DNA from: Flavobacteriaceae bacterium
GTDB taxonomy: Bacteria; Bacteroidota; Bacteroidia; Flavobacteriales; Flavobacteriaceae
DNA: 39,382 nucleotides
Direction of reading: 5' to 3'
Assembly (NCBI GenBank): GCA_013043825.1
Contig: JABDNM010000072.1
Span: 1-39,382 of the forward strand
The translations under genes were made by a program, and so were the position numbers. This document shows positions 1 through 8,255 of the stretch, piece by piece; positions within the stretch are counted from its first letter, which is position 1, and every line of letters starts with the position of its first letter. The notes under the pieces are model-generated. The model was not told the DNA's origin, did not search any database, and saw only the letters and a list, made by a program, of their open reading frames with translations.

Positions 1-23
1 GTTGAAAGATTACTAAAAAACAG

Positions 24-884
24 CTAGTTAGAAAAATGAGTATTTATATAGTCTTTTATGATTAGAATATCCTCCTTGGACGTGAGATCTGGAACATGTT
101 CATGTCGATTAATAGCTTTGAAACCAGGTGAATGCTCATTACAATATTCCAGGATCGCGCTGGGCAGCTCCTTTTCATCACGTACAGGATGAGGCCGGCA
201 ATTCCTAACGTACGTGTAGATTTCATCGCCTGAAAACTTAAAGATATTCATGCTCACCCGAATTTTCCCCTCATCATCCATGTAGTTTGAAATTGTATCA
301 GGATCCGGTTTTTCTATAATATCTCGTAATTGGTCTTGGGAGTCTAATACTATAATCGCAAATTTTGCGATTCGCTCTTCCGAAAAATCAAGGCCCTCTT
401 TATCATACGCGATCAATGCGTTCGTGTAAGTGGTTTTCCGCAATGCCAACAGCGCATCCTGCGAATACAAATTATCACTATTGCAAACTGTAAATTCAGT
501 CTGCTTCAAGTAGGGAAACTGCTCCATGGCCTGATAAACCGCATCGGCGGTTCCAAATGGCTTGGTCCTGCCTTTTGGGATGTGTTGATAGGCATAGGAT
601 ATACTTAAAGATTTGAAGGAATTATTGTGATCCAGAGGACCATAGTGTTGTTTGAACCCCTCGGCATCTTGACCAACTACAAGTAGGATCTTGGTATATC
701 CTGCTTTTTCGGCATTCAATAATAGCCAATCCAATACTGGACGTCCTTCATTACCCAATACCATCAGGGCTTTACTGGAAGTGTTTGCCAATTCGATCTC
801 CTCGGGCGTAAGTCCGACGACAGGTTTTGACCGCTTCATTCGGGAAGAAGCACCTGCTGCTAATATGACCAAGGTATCATTCAC
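24..884 (-). CDS. sugar-1-phosphate nucleotidyltransferase (NTP_transferase family)
   Basis: Cytoplasmic enzyme expected to join a sugar-1-phosphate to an NTP. The N-terminal nucleotide-binding signature is visible: LVILAAGASSRM at residues 5-16, with the usual lysine further along in SSKALMVLG (36-44) after an insert of about 20 residues. GTADAV (111-116) and the metal-binding CNSDN (134-138) follow. No left-handed beta-helix or acyltransferase tail is present, so it is a stand-alone nucleotidyltransferase of 286 residues. The start is GTG, 4 bases after the stop of the GHMP kinase gene, so the two are surely co-transcribed. The pairing with an anomeric sugar kinase suggests a salvage route that makes a nucleotide sugar. 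The substrate cannot be read from the sequence. The family call is firm, the sugar specificity unknown. Confidence 0.85.
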   Translation of the reverse strand: MNDTLVILAAGASSRMKRSKPVVGLTPEEIELANTSSKALMVLGNEGRPVLDWLLLNAEKAGYTKILLVVGQDAEGFKQHYGPLDHNNSFKSLSISYAYQHIPKGRTKPFGTADAVYQAMEQFPYLKQTEFTVCNSDNLYSQDALLALRKTTYTNALIAYDKEGLDFSEERIAKFAIIVLDSQDQLRDIIEKPDPDTISNYMDDEGKIRVSMNIFKFSGDEIYTYVRNCRPHPVRDEKELPSAILEYCNEHSPGFKAINRHEHVPDLTSKEDILIIKDYINTHFSN

Positions 885-888
885 GCTA

Positions 889-1977
889 TCATTCTGTTAA
901 TTTAGTTCCAGCCGCCACCCGCACCTCATAGGCAGCTTTGGCGCCATTATCTGTAAATGACTTGATAATTCGATCTTTATTCTCTTCGGAACAAAGAGCT
1001 ACTACGCATCCTCCTCCTCCCGAACCAACAATTTTCGCACCATAGGCTCCTGATCGTAAAGAGCCATCGATTAGTTTGTCAATTAATGGCAAGGTGATCT
1101 TCAATTTGTTTTTCAGTATAGCATGGTGTTCGTTCAACAATGTTCCCAGGGTACTCATATTCGGAGCAACTTTTTGCAGTTCCTTGTAGGCTGCTAAGGT
1201 AATATGATGATTTCGAACAGCAGCTTCAAATATAGGTGCCAGATCTATGGCGACCAGTTCAATGAGTCCGTTCAGATCCTTTAAAGTAGCGTTTTCGATC
1301 TTGAATTCTGGAATTTGCGTTTTTATTTCCTCTATTGCCTTGTTGGCCCTGGTTCGCAGATCTCCCAATACACCGATAGTTTGCTTGGCAATGCCAGATT
1401 CTGCCAGGATCATGCAAGGAGGATCCCAGTGAATTGGTGTAACCGAAAAAGAATCACCGGTTTTGATATAAACAGTCCCTCCAGATGCAATTGTGAACTG
1501 ATCCATTTTACCGCCGGGTGAGTCATGTTCCAGAACTTCGGCCTCATACGCGTATTGAGCAATGGATTGAGCAGTGACCTTAACCTCACCGCCAAAAACA
1601 TGCATCAGGAAATGGATCCAACTAACTACTAGGGCTGAAGAACTTGAAACACCGGCGTTGATCGGGATGTTTCCTTTAACATGAACATCGAACCCCTGGT
1701 CTATAGTATGTCCGTGCCTGCGCATCACGCGAAGGGAAGAAGCCAAATGGTCCTGTGGAGCTAATTTTTCAAATAATTGATCGAGCAATATGACCCTTTC
1801 CTGTTGGATGTCTGGTAAGCTAATCCTAAAATGATCTTTATGGTTTACAACAGCTTCCAAGTTGATCCAGCGGTTAATAGCGCATGCAATCACCGGCAGT
1901 CCCAGGTAGTCCTGATGATCACCAAAGAGGCAAACCCTGGCTGGAGAGCTTATCTTGATCTTTTGTTTTCTTACCAC
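889..1977 (-). CDS. GHMP-family sugar kinase
   Basis: Small-molecule kinase of the galactokinase/homoserine kinase/mevalonate kinase/phosphomevalonate kinase fold, probably phosphorylating a sugar at C1. Numbered from the GTG start, it has the sugar-end motif GDHQDYLG (19-26, like the galactokinase GEHTDY box), the ATP-binding motif GNIPINAGVSSSSALV (102-117) and the C-terminal glycine motif GSGGGG (318-323). The frame stays open to a TTG at 1998. I prefer the GTG at 1977 because it overlaps the preceding stop (TAGTG), has AAGGA about 9 bases upstream and starts the protein right at the conserved core. It lies between a GH109-like gene and a nucleotidyltransferase with almost no spacing, consistent with hydrolysis, C1 phosphorylation and nucleotide activation of one sugar. 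N-acetylhexosamine is a guess from the GH109 neighbour. Confidence 0.85.
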   Translation of the reverse strand: MVRKQKIKISSPARVCLFGDHQDYLGLPVIACAINRWINLEAVVNHKDHFRISLPDIQQERVILLDQLFEKLAPQDHLASSLRVMRRHGHTIDQGFDVHVKGNIPINAGVSSSSALVVSWIHFLMHVFGGEVKVTAQSIAQYAYEAEVLEHDSPGGKMDQFTIASGGTVYIKTGDSFSVTPIHWDPPCMILAESGIAKQTIGVLGDLRTRANKAIEEIKTQIPEFKIENATLKDLNGLIELVAIDLAPIFEAAVRNHHITLAAYKELQKVAPNMSTLGTLLNEHHAILKNKLKITLPLIDKLIDGSLRSGAYGAKIVGSGGGGCVVALCSEENKDRIIKSFTDNGAKAAYEVRVAAGTKLTE

Positions 1978-3338
1978 TAATACGAATCCTTCATCCAATT
2001 ATACGGTATGCGCTTTATCCAATTTCCACGTGTAAAATCCGGGAACTCCTGGGATTTCCCATTGTTCGCAATGGAAACTTCCGAAAGCGGCGTGATCGCA
2101 CTCCAGGCGGCTGCATCGTAGACATCCAAAGGAGGTGCGACATTGCGTTTCGCAGATTCCACAAAGGCCTGTAAAACGAAAAAGTCCATCCCGCCATGTC
2201 CAGATCCTTCCGCATAGGTTCCATACTTTTTCCAGAGAGGATGATCGAATCTTTCCAACCATGACGTTGCATCATCCCAACGATGTGATTTTTCGGCTTT
2301 ACCTTCAATATAGATACGGTTTCCATCTACCTCCCAAATACCTTCACTACCCTGGACTCGAAATCCCAGGGAATAAGGTCGGGGCGAATTGCAATCGTGC
2401 GTCACGATAATCGTTTCTTCGTTGGCCGTTTTAATCATCGAGGTAATGATATCTCCTTGTTTGAACTTCAATTTGGCGTTTGGATGATCTTCTCCGCCAT
2501 GCTTCACAATATAGTTATGAAGGCCAACACCCTTGCTGGCCATGGAAGAAATGTTTACAAATCGATTTCCCCGGTTAATATTGCACATCGTGGCAATAGG
2601 TCCCACCCCATGCGTGGGGTAGACATCGGCGTTCCGAAGTAAAGAATGTTGTGTACGCCACACTGATTCTGAAATCCCTTTTTCTCCGAATTCGACCCCC
2701 TTACCATAAGGCGTTTTACCATCATTCAGTTTTACAAATCGAAGATCATGTTGATATCCGCACCTGAAATGCAAAAGTTCGCCAAATACATTTTGTTTTA
2801 CCATATTTAATACGGCCATAATATCCCTGCGATAACACACATTCTCCAGGATCATCAAATGGGTACCGGTCTCTTCATGGGTGTTTACCAGATCCCAACA
2901 TTCTTCCATGGTGTTTGCTGCGGAAACTTCAAGGCCTACATATTTTCCTGCGTTCATAGCATCTTTAGCCATGCGTGTATGCCATAGCCATGGGGTGGAA
3001 ATGATCACTGCCTCTACCTCTTTCAATTCGAGTAAATTGCTATAGTCGTATTCGTTCTTCGCAAAAACCAATGGATCTTGCGCTCCTGTTTTTCTTATCA
3101 AGTCCAAAGCGATGGTGTTCCTTCTGGGATCTATATCGCATATTGCGGTTATGGTTACATCATCACGTTGGAGCAGGTTTTGGAGATGATTGGTACCTCT
3201 AAGTCCCACTCCAATGAGCCCTACCTTCAATTTCTCAAGTGCTGTGGTGTTGTTCGCCGCGAAACTTAAATGTGGAGCCAGTGTCAAACCCGCACTCAAA
3301 AGGGCTGTATTCTTTACAAAATCTCTTCGTGAACTCAT
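1977..3338 (-). CDS. Gfo/Idh/MocA-fold protein, GH109-like (NAD-dependent alpha-N-acetylgalactosaminidase family), Tat-exported
   Basis: The 453-residue protein begins with a twin-arginine signal (SRRDFVK at 3-9, then a hydrophobic stretch ending near SFA at 25-27). A Rossmann NAD-binding segment with GLIGVGLRGTNH follows at about 41-52. The C-terminal half matches the GH109 type of Gfo/Idh/MocA proteins as I recall it: a THGVGP...NINRG stretch in the middle, GHGGMDF at 380-386 and LDVYDAAAWSAITPLSE at about 404-420. GH109 enzymes cleave alpha-N-acetylgalactosaminides by an NAD-assisted redox mechanism and keep the cofactor bound, which fits Tat export of a folded holoprotein. The stop overlaps the kinase start. 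An ordinary sugar dehydrogenase remains possible, but the GH109-specific stretches make that less likely. Confidence 0.8.
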   Translation of the reverse strand: MSSRRDFVKNTALLSAGLTLAPHLSFAANNTTALEKLKVGLIGVGLRGTNHLQNLLQRDDVTITAICDIDPRRNTIALDLIRKTGAQDPLVFAKNEYDYSNLLELKEVEAVIISTPWLWHTRMAKDAMNAGKYVGLEVSAANTMEECWDLVNTHEETGTHLMILENVCYRRDIMAVLNMVKQNVFGELLHFRCGYQHDLRFVKLNDGKTPYGKGVEFGEKGISESVWRTQHSLLRNADVYPTHGVGPIATMCNINRGNRFVNISSMASKGVGLHNYIVKHGGEDHPNAKLKFKQGDIITSMIKTANEETIIVTHDCNSPRPYSLGFRVQGSEGIWEVDGNRIYIEGKAEKSHRWDDATSWLERFDHPLWKKYGTYAEGSGHGGMDFFVLQAFVESAKRNVAPPLDVYDAAAWSAITPLSEVSIANNGKSQEFPDFTRGNWIKRIPYNWMKDSY

Positions 3339-3498
3339 GGGAAAATTAGTTAGATGTGCTTAAATTTAGAGAAAATTAGTTGGTTCTATCGTGCATCGAA
3401 CTTAATTCATATTCGAGAAGAATTAAAATGGGGCTATCAACAAGTCGTGCTATTAAGGTATTATGTAATACCAACGATTATAATGCAACTAAGTTCAA

Positions 3499-4068
3499 AT
3501 GAAGTTGAAATCATTCATAAAGAAAAATTGGGGAAATCTTTTTATTGTTGTGGTGATCGCATTATTATTGATCCCTCAAACGGGCATGCCGGTAAAGGTA
3601 TTCTTCAGTAGGCTGATAGCTTTTAGTCCTTCGGAAATAGCTACGGAAAAGCAAACCTCAATTCAAAACTACAATTGGATACTCTACAACGAAGCCGGGG
3701 AGCGGGTCAACTTTTCAAATTCTGAAGGGAAGGTGACCCTGGTCAATTTTTGGGCCACCTGGTGCCCGCCCTGTGTTGCCGAGATGCCCTCCCTTCAGAA
3801 TTTATTTGATGAATATGGGGGAAAGGTGGATTTTTACTTCGTATCCATGGAATCTCACGATAGGGTTGACAAGTTCAAAAACAAGAAGGGATACGACTTT
3901 CCTAATTATCGCCCTAAGGAACAAGTTCCAACAGCCATTCAAAGCTATTCCTTACCCACGACTTTTGTCATTTCTAAATCGGGCAAGATTGTAGTAAAAA
4001 AATCCGGGGCGGCCAATTGGGATTCCGATGCGACCAAACTAATTTTAGAGACCCTGCTGGCAGAGTGA
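3499..4068 (+). CDS. membrane-anchored TlpA/ResA-like thioredoxin
   Basis: Thiol-disulfide oxidoreductase of 189 residues. A basic N-terminus and one hydrophobic segment (about 12-28) would anchor it in the inner membrane with the thioredoxin domain in the periplasm. The active site is WCPPC at 88-92 within NFWATWCPPCVAEMPSL, the TlpA/ResA form. The cis-Pro loop is seen as LPTTFVIS at about 152-159. Members of this family commonly reduce apocytochrome c heme-binding cysteines or other periplasmic thiols. The window holds two large multiheme cytochromes and ccsBA, so such a role is possible, but this gene is 20 kb away from them. Its stop codon abuts that of the opposite-strand gene at 4069. 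Confidence 0.85.
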   Translation: MKLKSFIKKNWGNLFIVVVIALLLIPQTGMPVKVFFSRLIAFSPSEIATEKQTSIQNYNWILYNEAGERVNFSNSEGKVTLVNFWATWCPPCVAEMPSLQNLFDEYGGKVDFYFVSMESHDRVDKFKNKKGYDFPNYRPKEQVPTAIQSYSLPTTFVISKSGKIVVKKSGAANWDSDATKLILETLLAE

Positions 4069-4638
4069 TCAATGTTCCTGGAACACGATACTGAAGCAGG
4101 CCCGATCTGCCGTTGTGGCGGGAATGGAATAGCTTCCTGGATCCACATGCATAAAATACATGGTCATGTCCAGTCCGTGGTCTCCATTCTTCACATCGTA
4201 TTGTGGTGCTTGGTCATGCTTTTTCCAGGCGGGAAGTCCTGCAAAGATTTGCGAATACCCGCCGTCAACACGTGAATGAAAGAAAAAGTAGACAGTGGCT
4301 GGCTTTCGCACCTCCAAACGAATGGAAGTTCCCTTAGGCGGTCTGTGAATTCCTTGAAAAAGTAAACCCCCTTCCAAAACTTCAGGGATGTTATCATAAG
4401 TATAGTTGCGGTCGAGGTGTTGTATAGCACCTTTTGTCATGGTTGTGAAGCTATAGTTGAAAGCGGGTGTTACAGTCACATTAACAAGGTCCGAAGCTCG
4501 AAGTGCTATTCCCTGGTCTAATTCTACAGGTATTAGTAGCTCGTTGGAGGAAAAGTTCTTCTTCATTAATATGAATAGGCTAATTAGGACTAGTAGCAGT
4601 ATAAAAAAACTAATTCGGGATTTTCGCCTGGCGAGCAT
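4069..4638 (-). CDS. membrane-anchored protein of unknown function
   Basis: I do not recognise this 189-residue protein. The N-terminus is basic (MLARRKSR) and followed by a hydrophobic stretch at about 9-24, so it is probably an anchored or exported protein with a mainly beta globular domain. Conserved-looking features are the segments VYFFFHSRVDGGY and GLDMTMYFMHVDPGSY, rich in aromatic residues, and a single cysteine near the C-terminus (ADRACFSIVF). It starts 24 bases after the DUF3570 gene stop on the same strand, so it is probably the last member of the thioredoxin/ApbE/DUF4266/DUF3570 operon. No enzyme motif is visible. Confidence 0.7.
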   Translation of the reverse strand: MLARRKSRISFFILLLVLISLFILMKKNFSSNELLIPVELDQGIALRASDLVNVTVTPAFNYSFTTMTKGAIQHLDRNYTYDNIPEVLEGGLLFQGIHRPPKGTSIRLEVRKPATVYFFFHSRVDGGYSQIFAGLPAWKKHDQAPQYDVKNGDHGLDMTMYFMHVDPGSYSIPATTADRACFSIVFQEH

Positions 4639-4662
4639 AGTGAAAGGATGACTTTTTCAAAG

Positions 4663-5859
4663 TTATTGTTTTTTAGGTCTTGATCGAATCCCCAATCGAA
4701 ACGAAACTGCGTGACTGGTAAGCGAGTTGGATCTTCCATAGTAATTGTATCGCAATGTAAAGTCTCTGGTTGCTTTGTGATTCTTCCCAAACGGAGTATG
4801 AGCTACCGCAAATCCCAACGCATAGCTCTGAAAATTGGACAGGTCAAAGTCGGAGGTATAAAAATTTTCCGATACATCATGTTGATCTTTAGGTGCGAAA
4901 TACTTAGAGGCTTTTTGAGTATAAAACCGAAGCGAAGGGGAGAGCGCCCATCTTGCGTCCAGCTTAACCGAGGTTTCATGGTCCAGTGAGACACTTTGTA
5001 TTCCGAAGTCGTCCACATATCCATTGACAGTATTTCTCAGGATCACTTTCCCGCTTATAAAACTATTCCATTTAATGGCCAGGCCAATTTTGGTACGTGA
5101 ATCGGGCAGCTGCTCCACGGCTAGCGAGCCGTCGTTAAAATATACCCGGTGAAAAGGTGTAGCCAGCAGTCCGTCTTGCAAGGTAAGCAATCCATACAAG
5201 CCCATTTTGTTTCGAGCATCGATCACCTGGGAAACGCCCAGATTCAGGGTATATGTGTTTCGTTTTACTTCGTCATACCATTCCTTGAAGCGTAATTCTG
5301 CCGGGTAAATGAGCTCTACAGGATCTTTTAGTAAACCTCCTTCGAGCCTTCCCCAACGCAGGTCGTCGTTGAATGCCTGGAATGAAGCCGAAAAGGTTGT
5401 ATTCTTATTTGGAGAGGTTCTGGAGGCGCTTATAAATTTTCCTTCCGAATAATAGTCGGATTCGATGGAGAGACTCAATCCTGCAGTGATTTGAGTCCGA
5501 TTCTGCTCAAGGAATCGTGTATAGGAAATATCGGCATACGAACGGGCATCCAATCTGGAGACGGAGGAAACTATATCATCGATATTATCTGTGGAGGCGG
5601 AGGAGATTACATCGGTTCCCAATTGGATTCCAATGCTGTTTTTGCCGAAGGAATGGTTGATTTTGAAGCTCGGACCATAAATTGTAAGACGCTCTGTACC
5701 TTCACCTCCCGTTACCGCCGAATTATCACCATCCTGCACATATTGATTGTAGACAATGTCGATCTGCGTCTCGCTCAACTTGAAGGTATCCTTATCCTGT
5801 CCTTTTACCCAGAGTAGGTAGAAAGCCAAAGTACCCGCCAATATATACCTCCGTTTCAT
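4663..5859 (-). CDS. DUF3570-type outer-membrane beta-barrel protein
   Basis: Protein of 398 residues with an N-terminal signal (MKRR plus a hydrophobic run, cleavage near residue 20 before QDKDTF). The rest alternates in long amphipathic beta strands rich in Tyr, Ser, Asn and Arg, such as YADISYTRFLEQNRTQITAGL, and the last strands end in an Arg-rich tail (RLGIRSRPKKQ), which looks like an outer-membrane barrel. The operon order thioredoxin, ApbE, small GCGCN lipoprotein, then this protein is the arrangement I know for DUF4266/DUF3570 pairs, and that is the main basis of the family call. The function of the family is not established. It lies 11 bases downstream of the DUF4266 gene. Confidence 0.75.
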   Translation of the reverse strand: MKRRYILAGTLAFYLLWVKGQDKDTFKLSETQIDIVYNQYVQDGDNSAVTGGEGTERLTIYGPSFKINHSFGKNSIGIQLGTDVISSASTDNIDDIVSSVSRLDARSYADISYTRFLEQNRTQITAGLSLSIESDYYSEGKFISASRTSPNKNTTFSASFQAFNDDLRWGRLEGGLLKDPVELIYPAELRFKEWYDEVKRNTYTLNLGVSQVIDARNKMGLYGLLTLQDGLLATPFHRVYFNDGSLAVEQLPDSRTKIGLAIKWNSFISGKVILRNTVNGYVDDFGIQSVSLDHETSVKLDARWALSPSLRFYTQKASKYFAPKDQHDVSENFYTSDFDLSNFQSYALGFAVAHTPFGKNHKATRDFTLRYNYYGRSNSLTSHAVSFRLGIRSRPKKQ

Positions 5860-5870
5860 AGGTCAATTCT

Positions 5871-6092
5871 CTAATTACATCCACAACCTCCATTGCCTTT
5901 TTCTGCCTGAGTCATAACCGATCCCTCTCGTATGGAATGTACATAATGTTGAAAGCTCATATCCTCTGTAATATGCATTTGCATTCGGGGATCGTCTATA
6001 TAAATTCTTTCGTAGGGTTTGATGCTTACCTTACAGGAGTTTGAAATAAGGAAGATCACTAAGCAAAAAACTATTTTAAGATACCGCTTCAT
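5871..6092 (-). CDS. DUF4266-type small lipoprotein
   Basis: Small lipoprotein of 73 residues. The signal is MKRYLKIVFCLVIFLISNSC, with the lipobox cysteine at residue 20. The mature part is short, contains the charged DDPRMQMHITEDMS stretch and ends in the cysteine/glycine tail GNGGCGCN typical of DUF4266. I use the ATG at 6092 because the signal peptide starts there. A longer reading frame to 6146 adds no plausible residues. The gene overlaps the 3' end of apbE by 17 bases and is followed directly by the DUF3570 barrel gene. The two C-terminal cysteines could be redox-active or bind metal, and a thioredoxin is encoded in the same operon. That link is an inference. Confidence 0.75.
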   Translation of the reverse strand: MKRYLKIVFCLVIFLISNSCKVSIKPYERIYIDDPRMQMHITEDMSFQHYVHSIREGSVMTQAEKGNGGCGCN

Positions 6093-7005
6093 AATGCAGT
6101 TGTTGTGTAAAATGAATTTGATTTTCCGAATCGACAAGTATGGCATGCGTATTAGGGAGCTGTTCTATGAAAGACAATCCTTTCTTAATACCCATGCTTG
6201 AGACAGCGGTTGCAAGCGCATCTGAAAGCTCGGCGCTTGGTGAAAAGACCGAAACACTTTTTATGGCGCATACAGGATAACCGGTGCGCGGATCGATTGT
6301 ATGAGAATAGCGCACCCCTTTGTGAACAAAATGCTGTTCATAATCACCAGAAGTTGCTACTGCCGAGTTTAAGATGGGTAAGCGGAAGAGTGTAGTTTCT
6401 GGATTATCGGGATGTGCAATACCAATGCTCCAAGGATCGCCCTTCTCATTCGCTCCAAAAGCTGCCAGATCACCACTGGCATTGACAAAACCTCCTGGTA
6501 TTGCCTCCTTTTTCCATAATTGCAGCACTTTGTCGGCGGCGTATCCTTTACCTATAGCAGCAAAGCTTATGCGCATGCCTTTTTTACGAAATCTGATCGT
6601 CGATCGAGAAGGATCCAAATGAATACCCTGGTATCCTACTTTCTTCAAGACTCTCTTTATTTCGTGTTTTGAGGGTAATAAAAATACCTCATTATTGAAT
6701 TTGTAAAGCTTTTTTAGGGCCCCCATTGTAATATCAAAGAAGCCATGGCTCAATCGTGAGATCTGGTTGGCACGATCGATGAGGTCTAGAACTTCCTTCG
6801 GAATGACGACAGGGTGAGTGACCGCTTCTTCATTGATTCTGGATGTAACCGAATTTGGCTTGAATTCGGTAAGCATTCTTTCAATACGGGCTATTTCTGA
6901 AACTCCATCGTCCAACCATTTCGTCGCTTGCAGCGGGCTGTTGGCAATCACCCCCAGGGTAAAGCGACATCCCATTAGTTTGGTGGTTCTTGTATAGCGT
7001 TTCAT
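6076..7005 (-). CDS. apbE: FAD:protein FMN transferase (ApbE family)
   Basis: Enzyme that transfers FMN from FAD to a Ser or Thr of a target protein, or hydrolyses FAD, with Mg2+. The 309-residue protein has the family hallmarks in order: MGCRFTLGV (11-19), the FAD-binding stretch GKGYAADKVL (152-161), NASGDLAAFG (175-184), HTIDPRTGYPV (235-245) and the metal-binding SDALATAVSSMG (261-272). Most ApbE proteins are exported lipoproteins. Here the N-terminus (MKRYTRTTKLMGCRF) has no signal peptide, so it may act in the cytoplasm or use another route. It overlaps the upstream thioredoxin gene by 4 bases (ATGA). I found no clear flavinylation target motif in nearby proteins. Confidence 0.9.
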   Translation of the reverse strand: MKRYTRTTKLMGCRFTLGVIANSPLQATKWLDDGVSEIARIERMLTEFKPNSVTSRINEEAVTHPVVIPKEVLDLIDRANQISRLSHGFFDITMGALKKLYKFNNEVFLLPSKHEIKRVLKKVGYQGIHLDPSRSTIRFRKKGMRISFAAIGKGYAADKVLQLWKKEAIPGGFVNASGDLAAFGANEKGDPWSIGIAHPDNPETTLFRLPILNSAVATSGDYEQHFVHKGVRYSHTIDPRTGYPVCAIKSVSVFSPSAELSDALATAVSSMGIKKGLSFIEQLPNTHAILVDSENQIHFTQQLHYEAVS

Positions 7006-7478
7006 TGTTTCTGTTGAAGATAAAATGTGATCAGGGAGATGAATTCTTCGGGTGTCTCATCGGTATAACTTAATGAGCGGATGAGGTCGTCATCCAAAGA
7101 AACCAGCAAAATTGTAGGAAAGCGGCCATCGAATTGATACCGTTCTGCTACAGAGGCATTGTATTCTCGTATGGATTGATCCAATTTCTTTTTTTGGGGG
7201 AAGTCGATGCGTTCAATTTGAATATCATGGGATCTGGTAAAATTCTGGAAGATTTCTTCGGATAGAATCGTTTGGTTGAATCGGATACAGTTTCGGCACC
7301 AATCAGATCCTTCAAAGACGATCAATTTATAGGTGGAAGTAACTTCCGCAGTACTAAAAGCGACCAAGCTCCAGAAAACCATAAAGAACAGGGATGCAGT
7401 TAAAACCGACTGCGGTAGTTTTAAAAAACGCAAGATATTGACAATAGAAAGGCCAGACGCACGGAAAGAATGTGCCAT
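7002..7478 (-). CDS. membrane-anchored thioredoxin-like protein
   Basis: Thioredoxin-fold protein of 158 residues, with one hydrophobic segment at about 24-43 that would anchor it in the inner membrane. The active-site region is FEGSDWCRNC (CxxC at 61-64, Arg-Asn between the cysteines), the form seen in the DUF255/thioredoxin_7-like group rather than in classical thioredoxin (CGPC). A cis-Pro loop is visible as RFPTILLVS. It is the first gene of the operon leading to ApbE, DUF4266 and DUF3570 and overlaps apbE by 4 bases. It may keep the cysteines of the small DUF4266 lipoprotein reduced or oxidised, which is an inference. Confidence 0.85.
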   Translation of the reverse strand: MAHSFRASGLSIVNILRFLKLPQSVLTASLFFMVFWSLVAFSTAEVTSTYKLIVFEGSDWCRNCIRFNQTILSEEIFQNFTRSHDIQIERIDFPQKKKLDQSIREYNASVAERYQFDGRFPTILLVSLDDDLIRSLSYTDETPEEFISLITFYLQQKQ

Positions 7479-7550
7479 TAGATCATTGATTAGCTGTCTT
7501 CTAAGTTACAAAAAATAGTCGCAGCGCTATATTGGAAAGTTATCGCGATA

Positions 7551-8252
7551 TTAAGAAATCACTTTGCTGTGATAGCGATGTTCGAAGAATTCGGTGAATC
7601 CAAATACCGTAGCCAGCATCCCGAGGTTATAGATAATATCTTCGACGGGAATTGTGAGCAATCTCACCCCAAGATTTTCTGCATCGTTATACCATACCAC
7701 CTGGTCGTCGATTCCCGTACCCGTTAGGATTCCATTGACCAAAAAGAATGGTACCAAAATAACCAGGTAGGTAGGAAAGAATTCTTTGAGCCAATTTCGT
7801 CGATAATTGTAGAGAATCCCCAGGAGGATGAGTGCGTATATAAAATTCACCAGGGTATACCATCGGTCGTAAAAAAACCAGAGCGTAATCACCAGGATGG
7901 AGCAAAGGACCACATAGATGATGTTCACCCCGGTCGTGGAAATTGATATTTTCGGGAATAATTCGAGCAGGGCGTAATGGGTAAACAGGCATGCATAAGG
8001 AATGCAAATAAAGAAAAGCCATTCTTCCAGTGGAAGATTCAGTACATGGATGCCCGAAATATAGGCCTCGTTAAACCCCCAAATGCCTTTATTGGTAAAA
8101 ATAATATCCCATGGAATGAAAAAAATCATCATGATCAGGATAGCAGGAAACAGAGATCTCCACTTCTTATAAAATTGAAGCCTGGGGTGGAAACTAAATA
8201 GAAACGGAATGATAAAAGAACCTATATTCAACCACAGATATAGATACTTCAT
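7551..8252 (-). CDS. crtY: lycopene beta-cyclase, CrtYc-CrtYd fused type
   Basis: Integral membrane enzyme that closes both ends of lycopene into beta-ionone rings to give beta-carotene. The 233 residues form about seven membrane segments and contain the two halves of the heterodimeric (CrtYc/CrtYd) cyclase fused in tandem. The first has PWDI (48-51) and LPLEEW (73-78); the second has IPVEDI (201-206) near the C-terminus. The acidic residues of these boxes are the proposed catalytic site. It is not related to the flavin-type CrtY. It is the last gene of the crt operon, 3 bases after crtZ. I use the family symbol crtY; crtYcd is also used. Confidence 0.88.
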   Translation of the reverse strand: MKYLYLWLNIGSFIIPFLFSFHPRLQFYKKWRSLFPAILIMMIFFIPWDIIFTNKGIWGFNEAYISGIHVLNLPLEEWLFFICIPYACLFTHYALLELFPKISISTTGVNIIYVVLCSILVITLWFFYDRWYTLVNFIYALILLGILYNYRRNWLKEFFPTYLVILVPFFLVNGILTGTGIDDQVVWYNDAENLGVRLLTIPVEDIIYNLGMLATVFGFTEFFEHRYHSKVIS

Positions 8253-8255
8253 ACA

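Noticed and set aside
24-3338. LPS heptose or colanic acid synthesis cluster
   Set aside because: There are no glycosyltransferase, epimerase or isomerase genes nearby, and the third gene is GH109-like and exported.
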